Counted from the first letter of the stretch, positions 35,921-47,676 are shown. The stretch: 61,026 nt of DNA from an uncultured Endozoicomonas sp. (GCF_947495845.1 NZ_CANMAO010000025.1:1-61026); one strand, 5' to 3'. The notes: generated by a model from the sequence alone, not told the origin. A program made the numbers and translations.

Positions 35921-37288
35921 ATGACTACCTTACCCTGCTTCAAAGCTTACGATGTCCGTGGCCGGCTCCCTAATGAATTGAATGACGATATTGCCTATCG
36001 CATCGGGCGAGCCTATGGCGAGTTTCTCAAGCCGCGGGATGTGGTGGTTGGCGGTGATATCCGACTGACCAGTGAGTCGCTGAAACACGCCCTGTCAGAA
36101 GGCCTGCGGGATGCCGGTGTGAATGTGCTGGATATTGGTCTCAGCGGCACAGAAGAGATTTATTTTGCCACATTCCATTTAGGTATAGACGGCGGTGTTC
36201 AGGTAACTGCCAGTCATAACCCGATCGATTACAACGGCATGAAAATGGTGCTTAAAGGTGCTCAGCCGGTCACAGCGGATAATGGTTTGCTGGATATAGA
36301 GAGGTTGGCTGCGGAGAATCAGTTCGCCGAGCCTTCGGTGGAGAGAGGTAGTTATCAGCAGATTAATCTACTTGATGAGTATGTTGAGCATCTGCTTAGT
36401 TACATTAAGCCTGAAAATTTAAAACCTCTAAAGCTGGTGGTGAATGCTGGCAACGGTGCCGCCGGTCATGTAGTTGATGCTATTGAGCAGCGTTTCCAGT
36501 CTCTGAATGTGCCGGTAGAGTTTGTGAAAATCCATCACGAACCCGATGGCAACTTTCCCCATGGTATTCCTAATCCGTTATTGCACGACTGCCGTCAGGC
36601 AACCACCGATGCAGTTCTGGCCCACGGTGCTGATATGGGCATTGCCTGGGATGGCGATTTTGACCGTTGTTTTCTGTTCGATGAGCAGGGGCAGTTTATT
36701 GAAGGTTATTACATCGTTGGGCTGTTGGGTGAGGCATTTCTGGCTCATCATAAAGGCGCAAAAATCATCCATGATCCACGGCTTACCTGGAATACCATTG
36801 ATCAGGTGAAGGCGGCGGGCGGTGAGCCTGTGCTGTGCAAAACCGGCCATGCATTTATTAAAGAGCGCATGCGTCTGGAAGATGCCGTTTATGGTGGTGA
36901 GATGAGTGCTCACCATTACTTCCGTGATTTTGCCTATTGTGACTCAGGCATGATTCCCTGGTTGCTGGTGGCGGAATTGATGTCGGGTAAAGGTCAACCG
37001 TTGTCTGCATTGGTGAGTGATCGCATTGCCAGATTCCCATCGTCCGGAGAAATCAATAGCAAGCTGAAAGATCCTCAGGCCGCCATCGAACGAGTGTTGG
37101 CAACCTATCAGCAAGAGGCGATTGAAGTCGATAACACCGATGGCATTTCTCTGGATATGGGGCAATGGCGGTTTAACCTTCGGCTGTCTAACACCGAGCC
37201 GGTGATTCGCCTGAATGTGGAAAGTCGGGGCGATGAAAGCCTGATGCAGGAAAAAACCGAAGAGCTTCTCAAGCTGATTCGAGACTGA
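35921..37288 (+). CDS. manB: Phosphomannomutase / phosphoglucomutase
   Basis: It interconverts hexose 6- and 1-phosphates, feeding GDP-mannose or UDP-glucose synthesis. The 455-residue protein has [11 protein letters not shown], the active-site serine loop [14 protein letters not shown], the metal loop [12 protein letters not shown], the sugar-specificity loop [11 protein letters not shown], and the phosphate-binding [12 protein letters not shown]. It is closest in pattern to CpsG/ManB. ATG 35921 gives [11 protein letters not shown]; a GTG nine bases earlier is possible. galU follows after 42 bp, so both probably supply nucleotide sugars for surface polysaccharide. Confidence 0.93.
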   Translation: MTTLPCFKAYDVRGRLPNELNDDIAYRIGRAYGEFLKPRDVVVGGDIRLTSESLKHALSEGLRDAGVNVLDIGLSGTEEIYFATFHLGIDGGVQVTASHNPIDYNGMKMVLKGAQPVTADNGLLDIERLAAENQFAEPSVERGSYQQINLLDEYVEHLLSYIKPENLKPLKLVVNAGNGAAGHVVDAIEQRFQSLNVPVEFVKIHHEPDGNFPHGIPNPLLHDCRQATTDAVLAHGADMGIAWDGDFDRCFLFDEQGQFIEGYYIVGLLGEAFLAHHKGAKIIHDPRLTWNTIDQVKAAGGEPVLCKTGHAFIKERMRLEDAVYGGEMSAHHYFRDFAYCDSGMIPWLLVAELMSGKGQPLSALVSDRIARFPSSGEINSKLKDPQAAIERVLATYQQEAIEVDNTDGISLDMGQWRFNLRLSNTEPVIRLNVESRGDESLMQEKTEELLKLIRD

Positions 37289-37330
37289 TTTAAAGACCGT
37301 TGATTAAAAGATCAGAGTGAGTTTATCAAT

Positions 37331-38161
37331 ATGAGCATTATTAAAAAGTGCCTTTTTCCGGCAGCAGGTTACGGAACCCGCTTCCTGCCAGCCACCAAAT
37401 CCATGCCCAAAGAGATGATGCCCATCGTCAGCAAGCCGCTGATCGAATATGGCGTTGAAGAAGCGCTACAGGCGGGCATGTCCGATGTGTGTATCGTCAC
37501 TGGCCGGGGCAAACGCTCTCTGGAAGATCATTTTGATGTGAATTACGAGCTGGAACACCAGATCTCCGGTACGGATAAAGAGAGCCTGTTATCCGATATT
37601 CGCAGCGTGATTGATCAATGCTCTTTCTCCTACACCCGTCAGCGGGAGATGAAAGGTCTGGGGCACGCAGTATTGACTGGTCAAACGCTTATTGGCGACC
37701 AGCCATTTGGCATGGTGCTGGCGGACGACCTTTGCATCAATACCGAAGGTCCCGGGGTTCTCGCTCAAATGGCTCAGCTGTATAAACAGTTCCGCTGTTC
37801 CATTGTGGCGGTGATGGAAGTGCCTGATGATGAGGTGCACAAATACGGCATCATCGATGGTCAGGCCATCTCCGATGAGCTAATCCGTGTTGAGAACATG
37901 GTGGAAAAGCCTTCCAAAGCCGATGCGCCCAGTAATCTTGCCATCATCGGTCGCTATATTCTGACCCCGGATATTTTTGATTTGATTCAGGATACTCAGC
38001 CCGGCAAGGGCGGTGAGATCCAGATTACCGATGCACTGATGGCGCAGGCGCAACGAGGTTGTGTGATGGCTTATAAGTTTAAAGGCAGGCGTTTTGATTG
38101 CGGCAGTATTGAAGGGTTTATTGAGGCGACCAACTATTGTTACGACCATCTTTATAAGTAG
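37331..38161 (+). CDS. galU: UTP-glucose-1-phosphate uridylyltransferase
   Basis: It makes UDP-glucose. The 276-residue protein has the nucleotide-binding FPAAGYGTRFLPATKS with MPKEMMPI, VLADDLCI, KYGIIDG, VEKPSKADAPSNLAI and the GRRFDCGSIEGF C-terminal signature. The length is slightly shorter than the E. coli enzyme but complete. It is cotranscribed with manB. A longer variant of R1 follows. Confidence 0.96.
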   Translation: MSIIKKCLFPAAGYGTRFLPATKSMPKEMMPIVSKPLIEYGVEEALQAGMSDVCIVTGRGKRSLEDHFDVNYELEHQISGTDKESLLSDIRSVIDQCSFSYTRQREMKGLGHAVLTGQTLIGDQPFGMVLADDLCINTEGPGVLAQMAQLYKQFRCSIVAVMEVPDDEVHKYGIIDGQAISDELIRVENMVEKPSKADAPSNLAIIGRYILTPDIFDLIQDTQPGKGGEIQITDALMAQAQRGCVMAYKFKGRRFDCGSIEGFIEATNYCYDHLYK

Positions 38162-38166
38162 TTATT

Positions 38167-38360
38167 ATACCAATTCTGCTTTTAAATGATGGTCTGCGCA
38201 GCTATTTTGAGCGACTGTATCTGTGTTGAAGTTCATCGTCATAGCTACCACCCACAGGGTGTAAAGGCTATGACTCGTCTCTTCGCCTTTATGCCCTCGG
38301 GTATTGCCCAGTCGCCCAAAATAACTTGCTAGACCCATATTTTAAAAGCGTCATTGGTAT
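38167..38360. repeat. Palindromic element, family R1, copy 4 (194 bp variant)
   Basis: It has the same ends (ATACCAATTCTGC ... ATTGGTAT) but two insertions in the core: CCACCCACAGGGTGTAAAGG after CATAGCTA, and TATGCCCTCGGGTATTG. The first insertion is itself a small dyad (CCAC..GTGG-like). It lies directly after galU. Confidence 0.88.
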
Positions 38361-38822
38361 TAGTCATCTTTTCTGACACAGGGGGAACTTACGGCAGCGA
38401 TAAAGGGCCTGTGAAATAGAATATTTATCACCTGATAGGCTTCCAGGCTCGTTAGGTATCACCCTTCAGCCAACAAATTCCACCTCTGACAATCATCACA
38501 ATGCGCGAGAGCTGCTTTCTTTGAATAAGAGCTTGTGGCTCAGCTGTTCCCAACGAAGAAAACACTAACTCATTGATGGTATTAGGTGTTGGTAGATAAG
38601 TTGCGCGAGCAGGCTCTAGCTTTTACCTATATATCAATAGGTTAAGCCTTTATCGGGAATCGCTGATTGTGGCTTATTTACTTGGAACAAGTGATGGAAA
38701 TATTCGAATCACTGGGGCTTATCAGAATGTCTAATATTATTTGCGAACTTATAATTTAGAATTATAAAAAACAAACTATGAATTATTGACAAACAAGGTA
38801 AGCGCAGGGATAGAGGTCAGCT
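38361..38822. other. Gene-less interval after galU
   Basis: About 460 bp without a credible gene. The last 100 bp are A/T-rich (CTTATAATTTAGAATTATAAAAAACAAAC) and probably hold the promoter of the epimerase-like gene. Confidence 0.6.
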
Positions 38823-39860
38823 ATGGAAGTATCAAAGATCATCAGCAAGGCAGGGCAGTTAGCCAGTGTGGCTAAACCAATACTTGTTACTGGAGGGGCG
38901 GGGCGTCTTGGAAGCCGGGTTGTCAGCCATATCGGTAATAGCCATGCTGTGCAGGCGACATCAAGCACGCAAAGATCAGGCTATATGCATTTATCATTGG
39001 ACGACTCAGTAAAAAGCATGCAGAAAAAAATCAGGGATTATTCGATGGTTATTCACTCTGCCTGCCTCAGTAAAGGTACTCCTGATCAAATTCACGAGGC
39101 CAATGTAAACGGTACAAAAAGAATTATTCAAGCCTGCAGGGAATCGGATATTCCAATCATGTACATTTCATCCGCCGCCTCAAAGATCAAAGGCTTGTCC
39201 AGTGAAGCAACACCCTATGCCCATTCAAAGATGGAAGCTGAGAACTACGCCATTGAAAATGGTGTTCCCGTTGCCAGAGTTGGCGTGCTCGTTGGGGATG
39301 ATAAGCAGGCAACTATCTCACTATGTAATATGGCGGGCATGATAAGTAGAACTCTGCCGTCCATTTCAATACGCGCCCAAGATAGCCATATTCAACCAAT
39401 AGACTACGAAAGTGCAGCCGCCTGTATTCGATATATGGCAGAAATAATGCTGCAGAATAAAAATTATAATGAGGTGATTGATATTGTGGGAGACCCTGTA
39501 TCACTCAATGCGTTTCTAGATATGATTAACCCTTCGGCGATTCCATTGTATGTTGAACTCGATGACTTAAAAGAACTTGCAGAGTTAATCAATGACGGAG
39601 CATTTACTCTAGAATTTATTGAACTGGCAAAAAAAGACGGTGAGACCATAAAAAATGATAAGCTGAAAGACGTTCTCGGATCGGGTTTTAAAACCGTAAC
39701 CGAGATTGCCAGTGAGGCCAGAAAAGAAATAGGTTTTACAAAAACAAGTGGAATCGCCAGAAAAATACTGGCAGGTAAATGCTTGTCGGAAAGACGCAAG
39801 ATAATAGAAGAAGTGATTAATCTGATCAGAGTCAGCAAGCGAACTGGTAGGCTTTCATGA
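38823..39860 (+). CDS. NAD(P)-dependent epimerase/dehydratase-like protein (extended SDR)
   Basis: The 345-residue protein has a Rossmann motif ILVTGGAGRLGSRVV (about 20-34). The ANVNGTKRIIQAC segment, SSAASKIKG and a YAHSKMEAE motif (Tyr-x3-Lys) are typical of extended short-chain dehydrogenases acting on nucleotide sugars or similar substrates. The last 90 residues are Lys/Glu-rich and not recognisable. An A/T-rich, single-gene setting with repeats on both sides suggests an accessory gene. The substrate is unknown; nearness to manB and galU weakly suggests sugar metabolism. Confidence 0.78.
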   Translation: MEVSKIISKAGQLASVAKPILVTGGAGRLGSRVVSHIGNSHAVQATSSTQRSGYMHLSLDDSVKSMQKKIRDYSMVIHSACLSKGTPDQIHEANVNGTKRIIQACRESDIPIMYISSAASKIKGLSSEATPYAHSKMEAENYAIENGVPVARVGVLVGDDKQATISLCNMAGMISRTLPSISIRAQDSHIQPIDYESAAACIRYMAEIMLQNKNYNEVIDIVGDPVSLNAFLDMINPSAIPLYVELDDLKELAELINDGAFTLEFIELAKKDGETIKNDKLKDVLGSGFKTVTEIASEARKEIGFTKTSGIARKILAGKCLSERRKIIEEVINLIRVSKRTGRLS

Positions 39861-39902
39861 CTCCTTATAGAAAACTTAACAGGAGCACCCCTAATACCAT
39901 CC

Positions 39903-40063
39903 TATAAGTAGGTAATACTTTGTAATCGGATATTTTGTAATCGGATATTTTGTTTATTTGACCAAGAAATAGTTCAAGCCTTTGGTAGCAAAGCCTTAAG
40001 TCAGTGGAATCGCAATATCTATGCTCCGAAAAATAGTCGAAAGCAAACTATCACCTACTTATA
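39903..40063. repeat. 161-bp element with imperfect 20-bp terminal repeats (R7)
   Basis: TATAAGTAGGTAATACTTTG at the left matches the reverse complement of the right end (CAAACTATCACCTACTTATA) with two differences. A tandem duplication of TTTGTAATCGGATA lies near the left end. It is non-coding as far as I can see, although one frame stays open for about 30 codons. I saw one copy in the window. Confidence 0.65.
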
Positions 40064-40127
40064 ATACCAATTCTGTTTTTAAATTATGGGCTGCGCAGCC
40101 CATAATTTAAAAACAGAATTGGTATTA
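40062..40127. repeat. Perfect 66-bp palindrome built from one R1 end
   Basis: TAATACCAATTCTGTTTTTA... reads to the centre GGGCTGC|GCAGCCC and back with no mismatch. Each half equals one terminus of family R1 (ACCAATTCTG, AAATTATGGGCTGCGC). It is an R1 derivative in which the same end is present twice head to head, with the core lost. It joins the R7 element. Confidence 0.9.
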
Positions 40128-40459
40128 ATAGAAACTATCGGTCCTGGGTGAGGATTCTTGTCGATCAATATGGGTGCTCTTGTTGTGCTCTTGTTGTGCT
40201 CGTATGGTGTTCTACAAGAATGACTGGTTTAAATGTTTGTCTTAGATAATTGAATTTGGCTTTTTTTTCTTGATGCATAGGTTAAAGGTGTGTTGCTAAT
40301 GCTGGTATCGATTCTGGGAATTTAATGAGAATGGACTAGACTTCGTGCTTGGATACGAATGAGACTTTCTCGTAAGTGGGTTTTTAAAATCTATAGTGTT
40401 ATGTGGGGCGCATTCGTAGATAACTTGATCTGATAATAAATAGTTTTGGAGTGTTGTTT

Positions 40460-41311
40460 ATGGAATGTCTGAGAAGTGTTGCTCAGACTCTGTTTCCTTG
40501 TGTTTCAGGTGCCAATCAAGTACATGCTGCTGCTTCTGAAACTTGGAAGAGTTATAGAGCCAAACCTATCGATGGCTGCAAAGTTAATGTGGGCACTGAA
40601 AGTAATATGGAGAGCAAAGGCTCAAGTAAAACATTACAGGGCTACGAATCGTTAAAATTAGTTGATTGTCAGCCTTTCTTTACCTTATTAGTGCCGGGGA
40701 ATGCGGAAGTAAAGATTGTTCAGCCCGGAACACCTGAGCATTGCAAGTTGGTTGAGCAATCACAAGAGGGAATTGATCATGTAACAGGCAAACATTTTCT
40801 ACCTCGCCCGCTGGTTCCTTTATGCAAATTTACCGGCCCTTATGTGGAGGTTAAGGATAAAGCTGAAGGTTATAAAGGTGTGTTTTTCATTGCGTCACCA
40901 CCAGTGCGTGGTTTTATGACAGAGAAAATAATTGATAGTTATTTTCCGAGTGGGCGAGTAGGAGAGTGTTTTAACGGCAATGGTGAAGTGACTGAGGCTC
41001 AGTTTTTTTGCAAAAGACAAGCGAACTCAGACTCCCGGGGTTGTTTTTTCCTTCCATGCGCTACAACTGGACATAACTCAATATTTGGTGGGTTATTTAC
41101 GGGTAAGGATAAACAGACAGTGCACAACTCGCTGACCTGTCAAATAGGTTATAGAGCGCAAATGGGGGAATATACACCTGAAGAGTTTATCGACTATAAA
41201 GAAGGTATAAAGAGCAGTTCAAATAAAGAAGTAGGTGAGGTGAAGGTAGTTTCTGGAGAGAGGATGCAGCAAGCTCTGGCTAAGCATCCAATGCCAGAGC
41301 GTATGGGATAA
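40460..41311 (+). CDS. Uncharacterised Cys-rich protein
   Basis: I do not recognise the family. From ATG 40460 (GGAG eight bases upstream) the product is 283 residues with about ten cysteines spread along it. The N-terminus is slightly hydrophobic (MECLRSVAQTLFPCVSG) but not a convincing signal peptide. The central part (LLVPGNAEVKIVQPGTPEHC, GVFFIASPPVRGFMT) suggests a beta-rich fold; the C-terminus is charged. It is followed by convergent ispB. A/T-rich flanks and repeats upstream suggest an accessory gene. Confidence 0.65.
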   Translation: MECLRSVAQTLFPCVSGANQVHAAASETWKSYRAKPIDGCKVNVGTESNMESKGSSKTLQGYESLKLVDCQPFFTLLVPGNAEVKIVQPGTPEHCKLVEQSQEGIDHVTGKHFLPRPLVPLCKFTGPYVEVKDKAEGYKGVFFIASPPVRGFMTEKIIDSYFPSGRVGECFNGNGEVTEAQFFCKRQANSDSRGCFFLPCATTGHNSIFGGLFTGKDKQTVHNSLTCQIGYRAQMGEYTPEEFIDYKEGIKSSSNKEVGEVKVVSGERMQQALAKHPMPERMG

Positions 41312-41316
41312 GAAGA

Positions 41317-42294
41317 TTAGTGGCTTCGTGCCACTGAAAAATCCGCCAGATCTGCCATAGCTGAACTGAACTCGCTGTCTGCTAAGGCATGCAGGCAGAG
41401 TTTCGCCTTTTCAGCAAAATCTCTGGCTTTAGCCGCGGTGTAGTCCAGTGCCCCACAGCTTTGAACCGCAGCAATGACTTCTTCAATTTTATCCCGACCA
41501 CCTTGTTCAATGGCTTCGCGAACTAGTGTTTGCTGCGCTGGTGTTCCATGCTTCAGGGTATAGATTAGCGGCAGAGTTGGTTTACCTTCGGCCAGGTCAT
41601 CCCCCAGATTTTTACCCATGGCTTCGGCATCGCCGGTGTAGTCCAGCAAATCATCAATCAGCTGAAAAGCAATGCCCAGATAATTCCCGTAATCTGCCAT
41701 ATTCTTTTCAACCTCGGAGCTGACCTTGCAGAGAATGGCGGCAGTTTGGCACGAGGCCTGAAACAGCATGGCCGTTTTGCAGCGAATCACTTCCATGTAA
41801 TCTTCCTCGGAGAGATCAGCATCATGGATATTCATCAGCTGCATGACTTCACCTTCAGCAATCACATTCGTGGCTTCAGAAAGAATATGAAGTAATTTAA
41901 AGTTGTTCAGCCCGACCATCATTTGAAACGCTCTGGAATACAGGAAGTCGCCTACCAGAACACTGGGCGCATTACCCCATAAAGCATTTGCAGTATCTTT
42001 GCCACGGCGAAGGTCCGACTCATCCACTACATCATCATGGAGCAATGTGGCGGTGTGCAGGAACTCGATAATGGCCGCCAGCGGAATATGGTGGTGGTCG
42101 TTATAACCGCAGGCTCTGGCGGTTAACAGCACCAGCAGAGGGCGCAGTCGCTTGCCGCCGGACTGAATAATATACTCACCAATTTTGCTGACCAGCACAA
42201 CGTCTGAGTGCAATTGCTTATGAATGCATTCATTGACTCTCTGGAAATCATCTTGAACGGCGATCTGAAAAGAAGCTTGTTGTTTGTCCGGCAT
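41317..42294 (-). CDS. ispB: Octaprenyl diphosphate synthase
   Basis: It builds the C40 isoprenoid side chain of ubiquinone. The 325-residue protein has GGKRLRPLLVLL, the first Asp-rich motif LHDDVVDESDLRRG and the second FQLIDDLLDYTGD, in the order and spacing of long-chain trans-prenyl synthases. It is divergent from rplU, an arrangement common in gammaproteobacteria (ispB/rplU). Confidence 0.95.
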   Translation of the reverse strand: MPDKQQASFQIAVQDDFQRVNECIHKQLHSDVVLVSKIGEYIIQSGGKRLRPLLVLLTARACGYNDHHHIPLAAIIEFLHTATLLHDDVVDESDLRRGKDTANALWGNAPSVLVGDFLYSRAFQMMVGLNNFKLLHILSEATNVIAEGEVMQLMNIHDADLSEEDYMEVIRCKTAMLFQASCQTAAILCKVSSEVEKNMADYGNYLGIAFQLIDDLLDYTGDAEAMGKNLGDDLAEGKPTLPLIYTLKHGTPAQQTLVREAIEQGGRDKIEEVIAAVQSCGALDYTAAKARDFAEKAKLCLHALADSEFSSAMADLADFSVARSH

Positions 42295-42760
42295 CGGCTA
42301 GTTGCTTTGATGGGGGCGAAAAGAGGCATCGTATTTAGTGCTACTGCAACTGTCAATAGCACGGACTTCGGAAAGTAATGATACAGGGGTGTTGAGGTGG
42401 GGAATCCCTGCCTTATGGTGAATTCCGTAGCCCGTTGAATGCAGGGTTTGATATTAAATTGTCTTAACACTTGAAAGCAGGGCTGGACTTCCTTAAAATT
42501 TGCGCCCCTATCTGAAAATCCGGTGCGGTGTGCCGTTTTGTCATGGATTGTTGATAAGCTTCTGCTTTTAATAGCAAAGATTGTTCAACACATGAGGTGC
42601 CGCCCATCCCTGATGCTGTAAGGCATGTTCAGGTCTTATCGGGTTAAACCGGGAAGTGGTTTTTAGATAGCTAAAAATTCCATCGATTACTGCAGTCACT
42701 TGTTGGAATCGATGGATGCCTTTGACAAAGAGGCTCTTAAGGATTTTCGGAGATCAAATC
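42295..42760. other. Intergenic region between divergent ispB and rplU
   Basis: About 460 bp with no gene. It must hold the promoters of ispB and of the rplU-rpmA unit. GCCATCCATCG-like and ATCGATTACTGCAG stretches near 42680-42715 give a small dyad (ATCGAT...ATCGAT), which may belong to the ribosomal-protein leader. Confidence 0.5.
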
Positions 42761-43072
42761 ATGTACGCAGTTATTAAAACTGGTGGCAAGCAGTACCGCG
42801 TAACCGAAGGAGAATTCCTGAAGGTTGAAAAGCTGGACGTTGCTGCCGGTGAAAGCCTGGAAATCAGCGACGTTCTGCTGATCGCTAACGGTGAAGAGCT
42901 GAAAGTTGGTGCACCTCTGATCGAAGGCGCCAAGGTTGTTGCTGAAGTACTCAGCCACGGTCGCGGCCCAAAAATCAAGATCATCAAGTTCAAGCGTCGT
43001 AAGCACCACCGCAAGCAAATGGGCCACCGTCAGTGGTTCACTGAGCTGAAGATCACCAGCATCGCTGGTTAA
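42761..43072 (+). CDS. rplU: 50S ribosomal protein L21
   Basis: This 103-residue ribosomal protein has [32 protein letters not shown] and GHRQ.FTELKI. ATG 42761 follows CGGAGATC; an upstream in-frame ATG at 42716 would add 15 unrelated residues. Strong codon bias is evident. rpmA follows on the same strand. Confidence 0.97.
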   Translation: MYAVIKTGGKQYRVTEGEFLKVEKLDVAAGESLEISDVLLIANGEELKVGAPLIEGAKVVAEVLSHGRGPKIKIIKFKRRKHHRKQMGHRQWFTELKITSIAG

Positions 43073-43172
43073 TAAATTGCTGATGGGTCCGATTACCGGA
43101 TCTGTTGAAGACTTCTAAGGACGGTCTCTGGTGTGGTAGCTGGCGACAGGTCCGGGATAAAAGGAGAGCAAG

Positions 43173-43430
43173 ATGGCTCACAAAAAAGCTGGCGGTAGTA
43201 CTCGTAACGGTCGCGATTCAGAAAGTAAACGCCTTGGTGTCAAGATCTTCGGTGGTCAGGCTATCCAGGCGGGTGCCATCATCGTTCGTCAGCGCGGAAC
43301 CAAGTTCCACGCGGGTGCTAACGTAGGTATCGGCAAGGATCACACCTTGTTCGCTAAAACAGCCGGTAAGGTTGTGTTTGAAGTGAAAGGTGCCAACAAG
43401 CGTAAATATGTTCGCGTAGAAGCTGCATAA
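43173..43430 (+). CDS. rpmA: 50S ribosomal protein L27
   Basis: The 85-residue protein begins [20 protein letters not shown], whose N-terminal tail reaches the peptidyl-transferase centre, and contains [30 protein letters not shown] precedes the ATG. It is cotranscribed with rplU and ends at a strong terminator. Confidence 0.98.
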   Translation: MAHKKAGGSTRNGRDSESKRLGVKIFGGQAIQAGAIIVRQRGTKFHAGANVGIGKDHTLFAKTAGKVVFEVKGANKRKYVRVEAA

Positions 43431-43466
43431 TTGTGCTTTGATCATTAGCTCTGCTGATGGTCACTA

Positions 43467-43493
43467 AAAAGCCCCGCTGTTGCGGGGCTTTTG
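43467..43493 (+). terminator. rplU-rpmA terminator
   Basis: AAAAGCCCCGC/GCGGGGCTTTT with loop TGTT. Confidence 0.93.
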
Positions 43494-43548
43494 TGTATAT
43501 AGGACAGTGCCTCCAAATGCATGCTTTTCAGAACCGTTTGACTGCGGT

Positions 43549-43640
43549 TGAAACGCTTTCCGTTATCCGTTGACCGTTGTCCGTAAAAGCTAATCCGCTT
43601 GTGCTTTTTGCGGACAACGGAAAACGGCCAACGGTGTTTA
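43549..43640. repeat. Inverted repeat related to family R6
   Basis: TTTCCGTTATCCGTTG and CGTTGTCCG pair with CGGACAACGGAAAACGG and CCAACG. The core CCGTTGTCCGTAAAAGC resembles the cores at 49973-50114 and 52656-52811, though the outer ends differ. It lies between rpmA and obgE. Confidence 0.75.
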
Positions 43641-43701
43641 AGTATTTATTTGAAGGCATTGGCAGGTCGCAGTACTGCACTGACAGTTGCAGGAGAATTA
43701 G

Positions 43702-46034
<2,333 letters not shown>

Positions 46035-46060
46035 TCTTTATTCGATAAACTGACATATTG

Positions 46061-46090
46061 AATGGGCGCTTTCTTGAGCGCCCATTTTTT
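46061..46090 (+). terminator. proB terminator
   Basis: ATGGGCGCT/AGCGCCCAT with a TTCTTG-like loop, followed by TTTTTT. It lies 27 bases after the proB stop. Confidence 0.9.
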
Positions 46091-46105
46091 ATGAATGCTC
46101 CAGTC

Positions 46106-47437
46106 TTATCGAGGAAAGCCTTTGTAGGCTTCCTCAGGACGGAATCCTAGAATTATACCTTCCAGGCTGTCGTAATATCTGCTTGGTCCATTGGCAAACA
46201 TTTTTGTCATCAAGTGTCCGGGGTATGTGTAGTGGAAGGCATTTCCATAGATAGGACCTTCGTTATTACCCACGCGAGGAGTGCTGCTCCCATCTTTAAA
46301 TTCCAGAATGATCGAGTTGATAATGTCGCCTGAGTGTCCTCGTACACCAACGATGAGGTTGCCGTCAAAATGGCCAGACCAGCCCCAGGGTGGATTGAGC
46401 TCACCTCCCGTTCCGCCGATCCATGGCGTCGTGTAAATGCCACCTGTTTTGTCTATGAAGGTTTCCTGTATGGCGTCGAGGTTGGCAAAGCCTCTTAAGC
46501 CAAGGGCGACTAGAAGATCCATTACGGGGGTAAGGTCGGGAATGCCGTTATCTTCGAAGGTGCCAATAGGGTCTGAGTAAATCATCCGGGTAAGTGTCGG
46601 GATGGCATCTTTTTTTCCGGGAGGGGCGACTTCTGGATCAAAATAGGGCCAGTAAAACTGTAGATCCAAAATGTTCAGAGTCATATTTCGTTCATAACGG
46701 TTCACAATGGCCCATCGGTTAGTGGTTAGATTGTTGCCTGTTGTGGGTAAGCCTTGTTTTGTTTCTTCCAGGCCTTTCTTGTACCACTTGCTAACCCATT
46801 CTGTGTGTTCTTTTATAGCCTCCACTAATTTATCGTGCTGTGCTTTTACCAGGTCGGGTTGCCAGCCCCATTCTTTGCCAAAAAGAACGCCATCTCGAAG
46901 GGTTGCCAAGTGCAAATTAGCAAAGCTGGCATATAGTCCCAGTAATGGCAGTTCTTGTCCTTCAGCTATAAAGTGCGGTAGCTGGTCTTGAAAAAAGCCA
47001 ATGGCGATCAAGTATTTTTCTCTTACAAATTCAGGGTTCTCTTTAGCGAATTTCAAGGAGTCTTTGTAGTCATTGATGACACGCTGAAGCCCTTGCAGAT
47101 CTTCTTTAACTAACTCGTATTGAAACTTGGCGATCTTCTCATTAACCAATGCTTCTACCTGGTCTTTGATCATTCCCCAGATATCTTGCCCGCTTACGGG
47201 CCATAAGAGTTGTTCCAGGGCGGAGAGAAAGAAGCCTGCTATGGGTATTTTGGCCAGGCCTTGGGCGACAATGCTTCTAAGACTATTGGCAAAACTTTCC
47301 GGAGACATGCTTATAAGATTGTAAGGTGATATTAGAGTTAAGTTCGAGGCTATCTGCGGGTGGTTACCGTACTCAATATGGTAGGATTCGACAATTTCAT
47401 AAGGCGGAACTGGTGGGATATCAACGTCCACAGGCAT
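46106..47437 (-). CDS. Cry-type delta-endotoxin-like protein (domain I plus short beta domain)
   Basis: Bacillus Cry proteins insert a helical bundle into gut-cell membranes. This 443-residue protein has the domain I signatures: a helical region from about 45 (WGMIKDQVEALVNEKI, LQGLQRVINDY). Then comes LPLLGLYASFANLHLATLRD at about 163-182, which is conserved block 1 on the central helix. NRYERNMTLNILDL (about 246) and LTRMIYSDPIG (about 282) match the start of block 2. The remaining 150 residues (WGWSGHFDGN, GDIINSIILEFKDGS, SLEGIILGFRPE) look like a beta-prism/jacalin-type domain II. No domain III is present. There is no signal peptide, as in Cry toxins. GGAGG precedes the ATG. It is a single gene between proB and rpsT. 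Confidence 0.82.
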   Translation of the reverse strand: MPVDVDIPPVPPYEIVESYHIEYGNHPQIASNLTLISPYNLISMSPESFANSLRSIVAQGLAKIPIAGFFLSALEQLLWPVSGQDIWGMIKDQVEALVNEKIAKFQYELVKEDLQGLQRVINDYKDSLKFAKENPEFVREKYLIAIGFFQDQLPHFIAEGQELPLLGLYASFANLHLATLRDGVLFGKEWGWQPDLVKAQHDKLVEAIKEHTEWVSKWYKKGLEETKQGLPTTGNNLTTNRWAIVNRYERNMTLNILDLQFYWPYFDPEVAPPGKKDAIPTLTRMIYSDPIGTFEDNGIPDLTPVMDLLVALGLRGFANLDAIQETFIDKTGGIYTTPWIGGTGGELNPPWGWSGHFDGNLIVGVRGHSGDIINSIILEFKDGSSTPRVGNNEGPIYGNAFHYTYPGHLMTKMFANGPSRYYDSLEGIILGFRPEEAYKGFPR

Positions 47438-47676
47438 ATGCCTCCAATCATGATTGATGGTTAGGGCTTGCTGGTTTCGTGCTTATCGAGGGTTAACTCT
47501 AGAGGAATTATCTGGAGGTGTGAGCCTGTGTTGCAATATTGATAGGCTTAGATATTGCTCATAATTTGACTAAGTGATTAGAGGCGAGAGTGTTTTTAAC
47601 TGGGAAAGCTGTGTGCAGAGGGAAGTATTGAGGAGGAATGGGCGCAGCAGTGATGCGGCGCCTTTCCCGAAAAAAC

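Noticed and set aside
42737-43027. Two antisense frames over rplU
   Set aside because: Shadows of the ribosomal protein gene.
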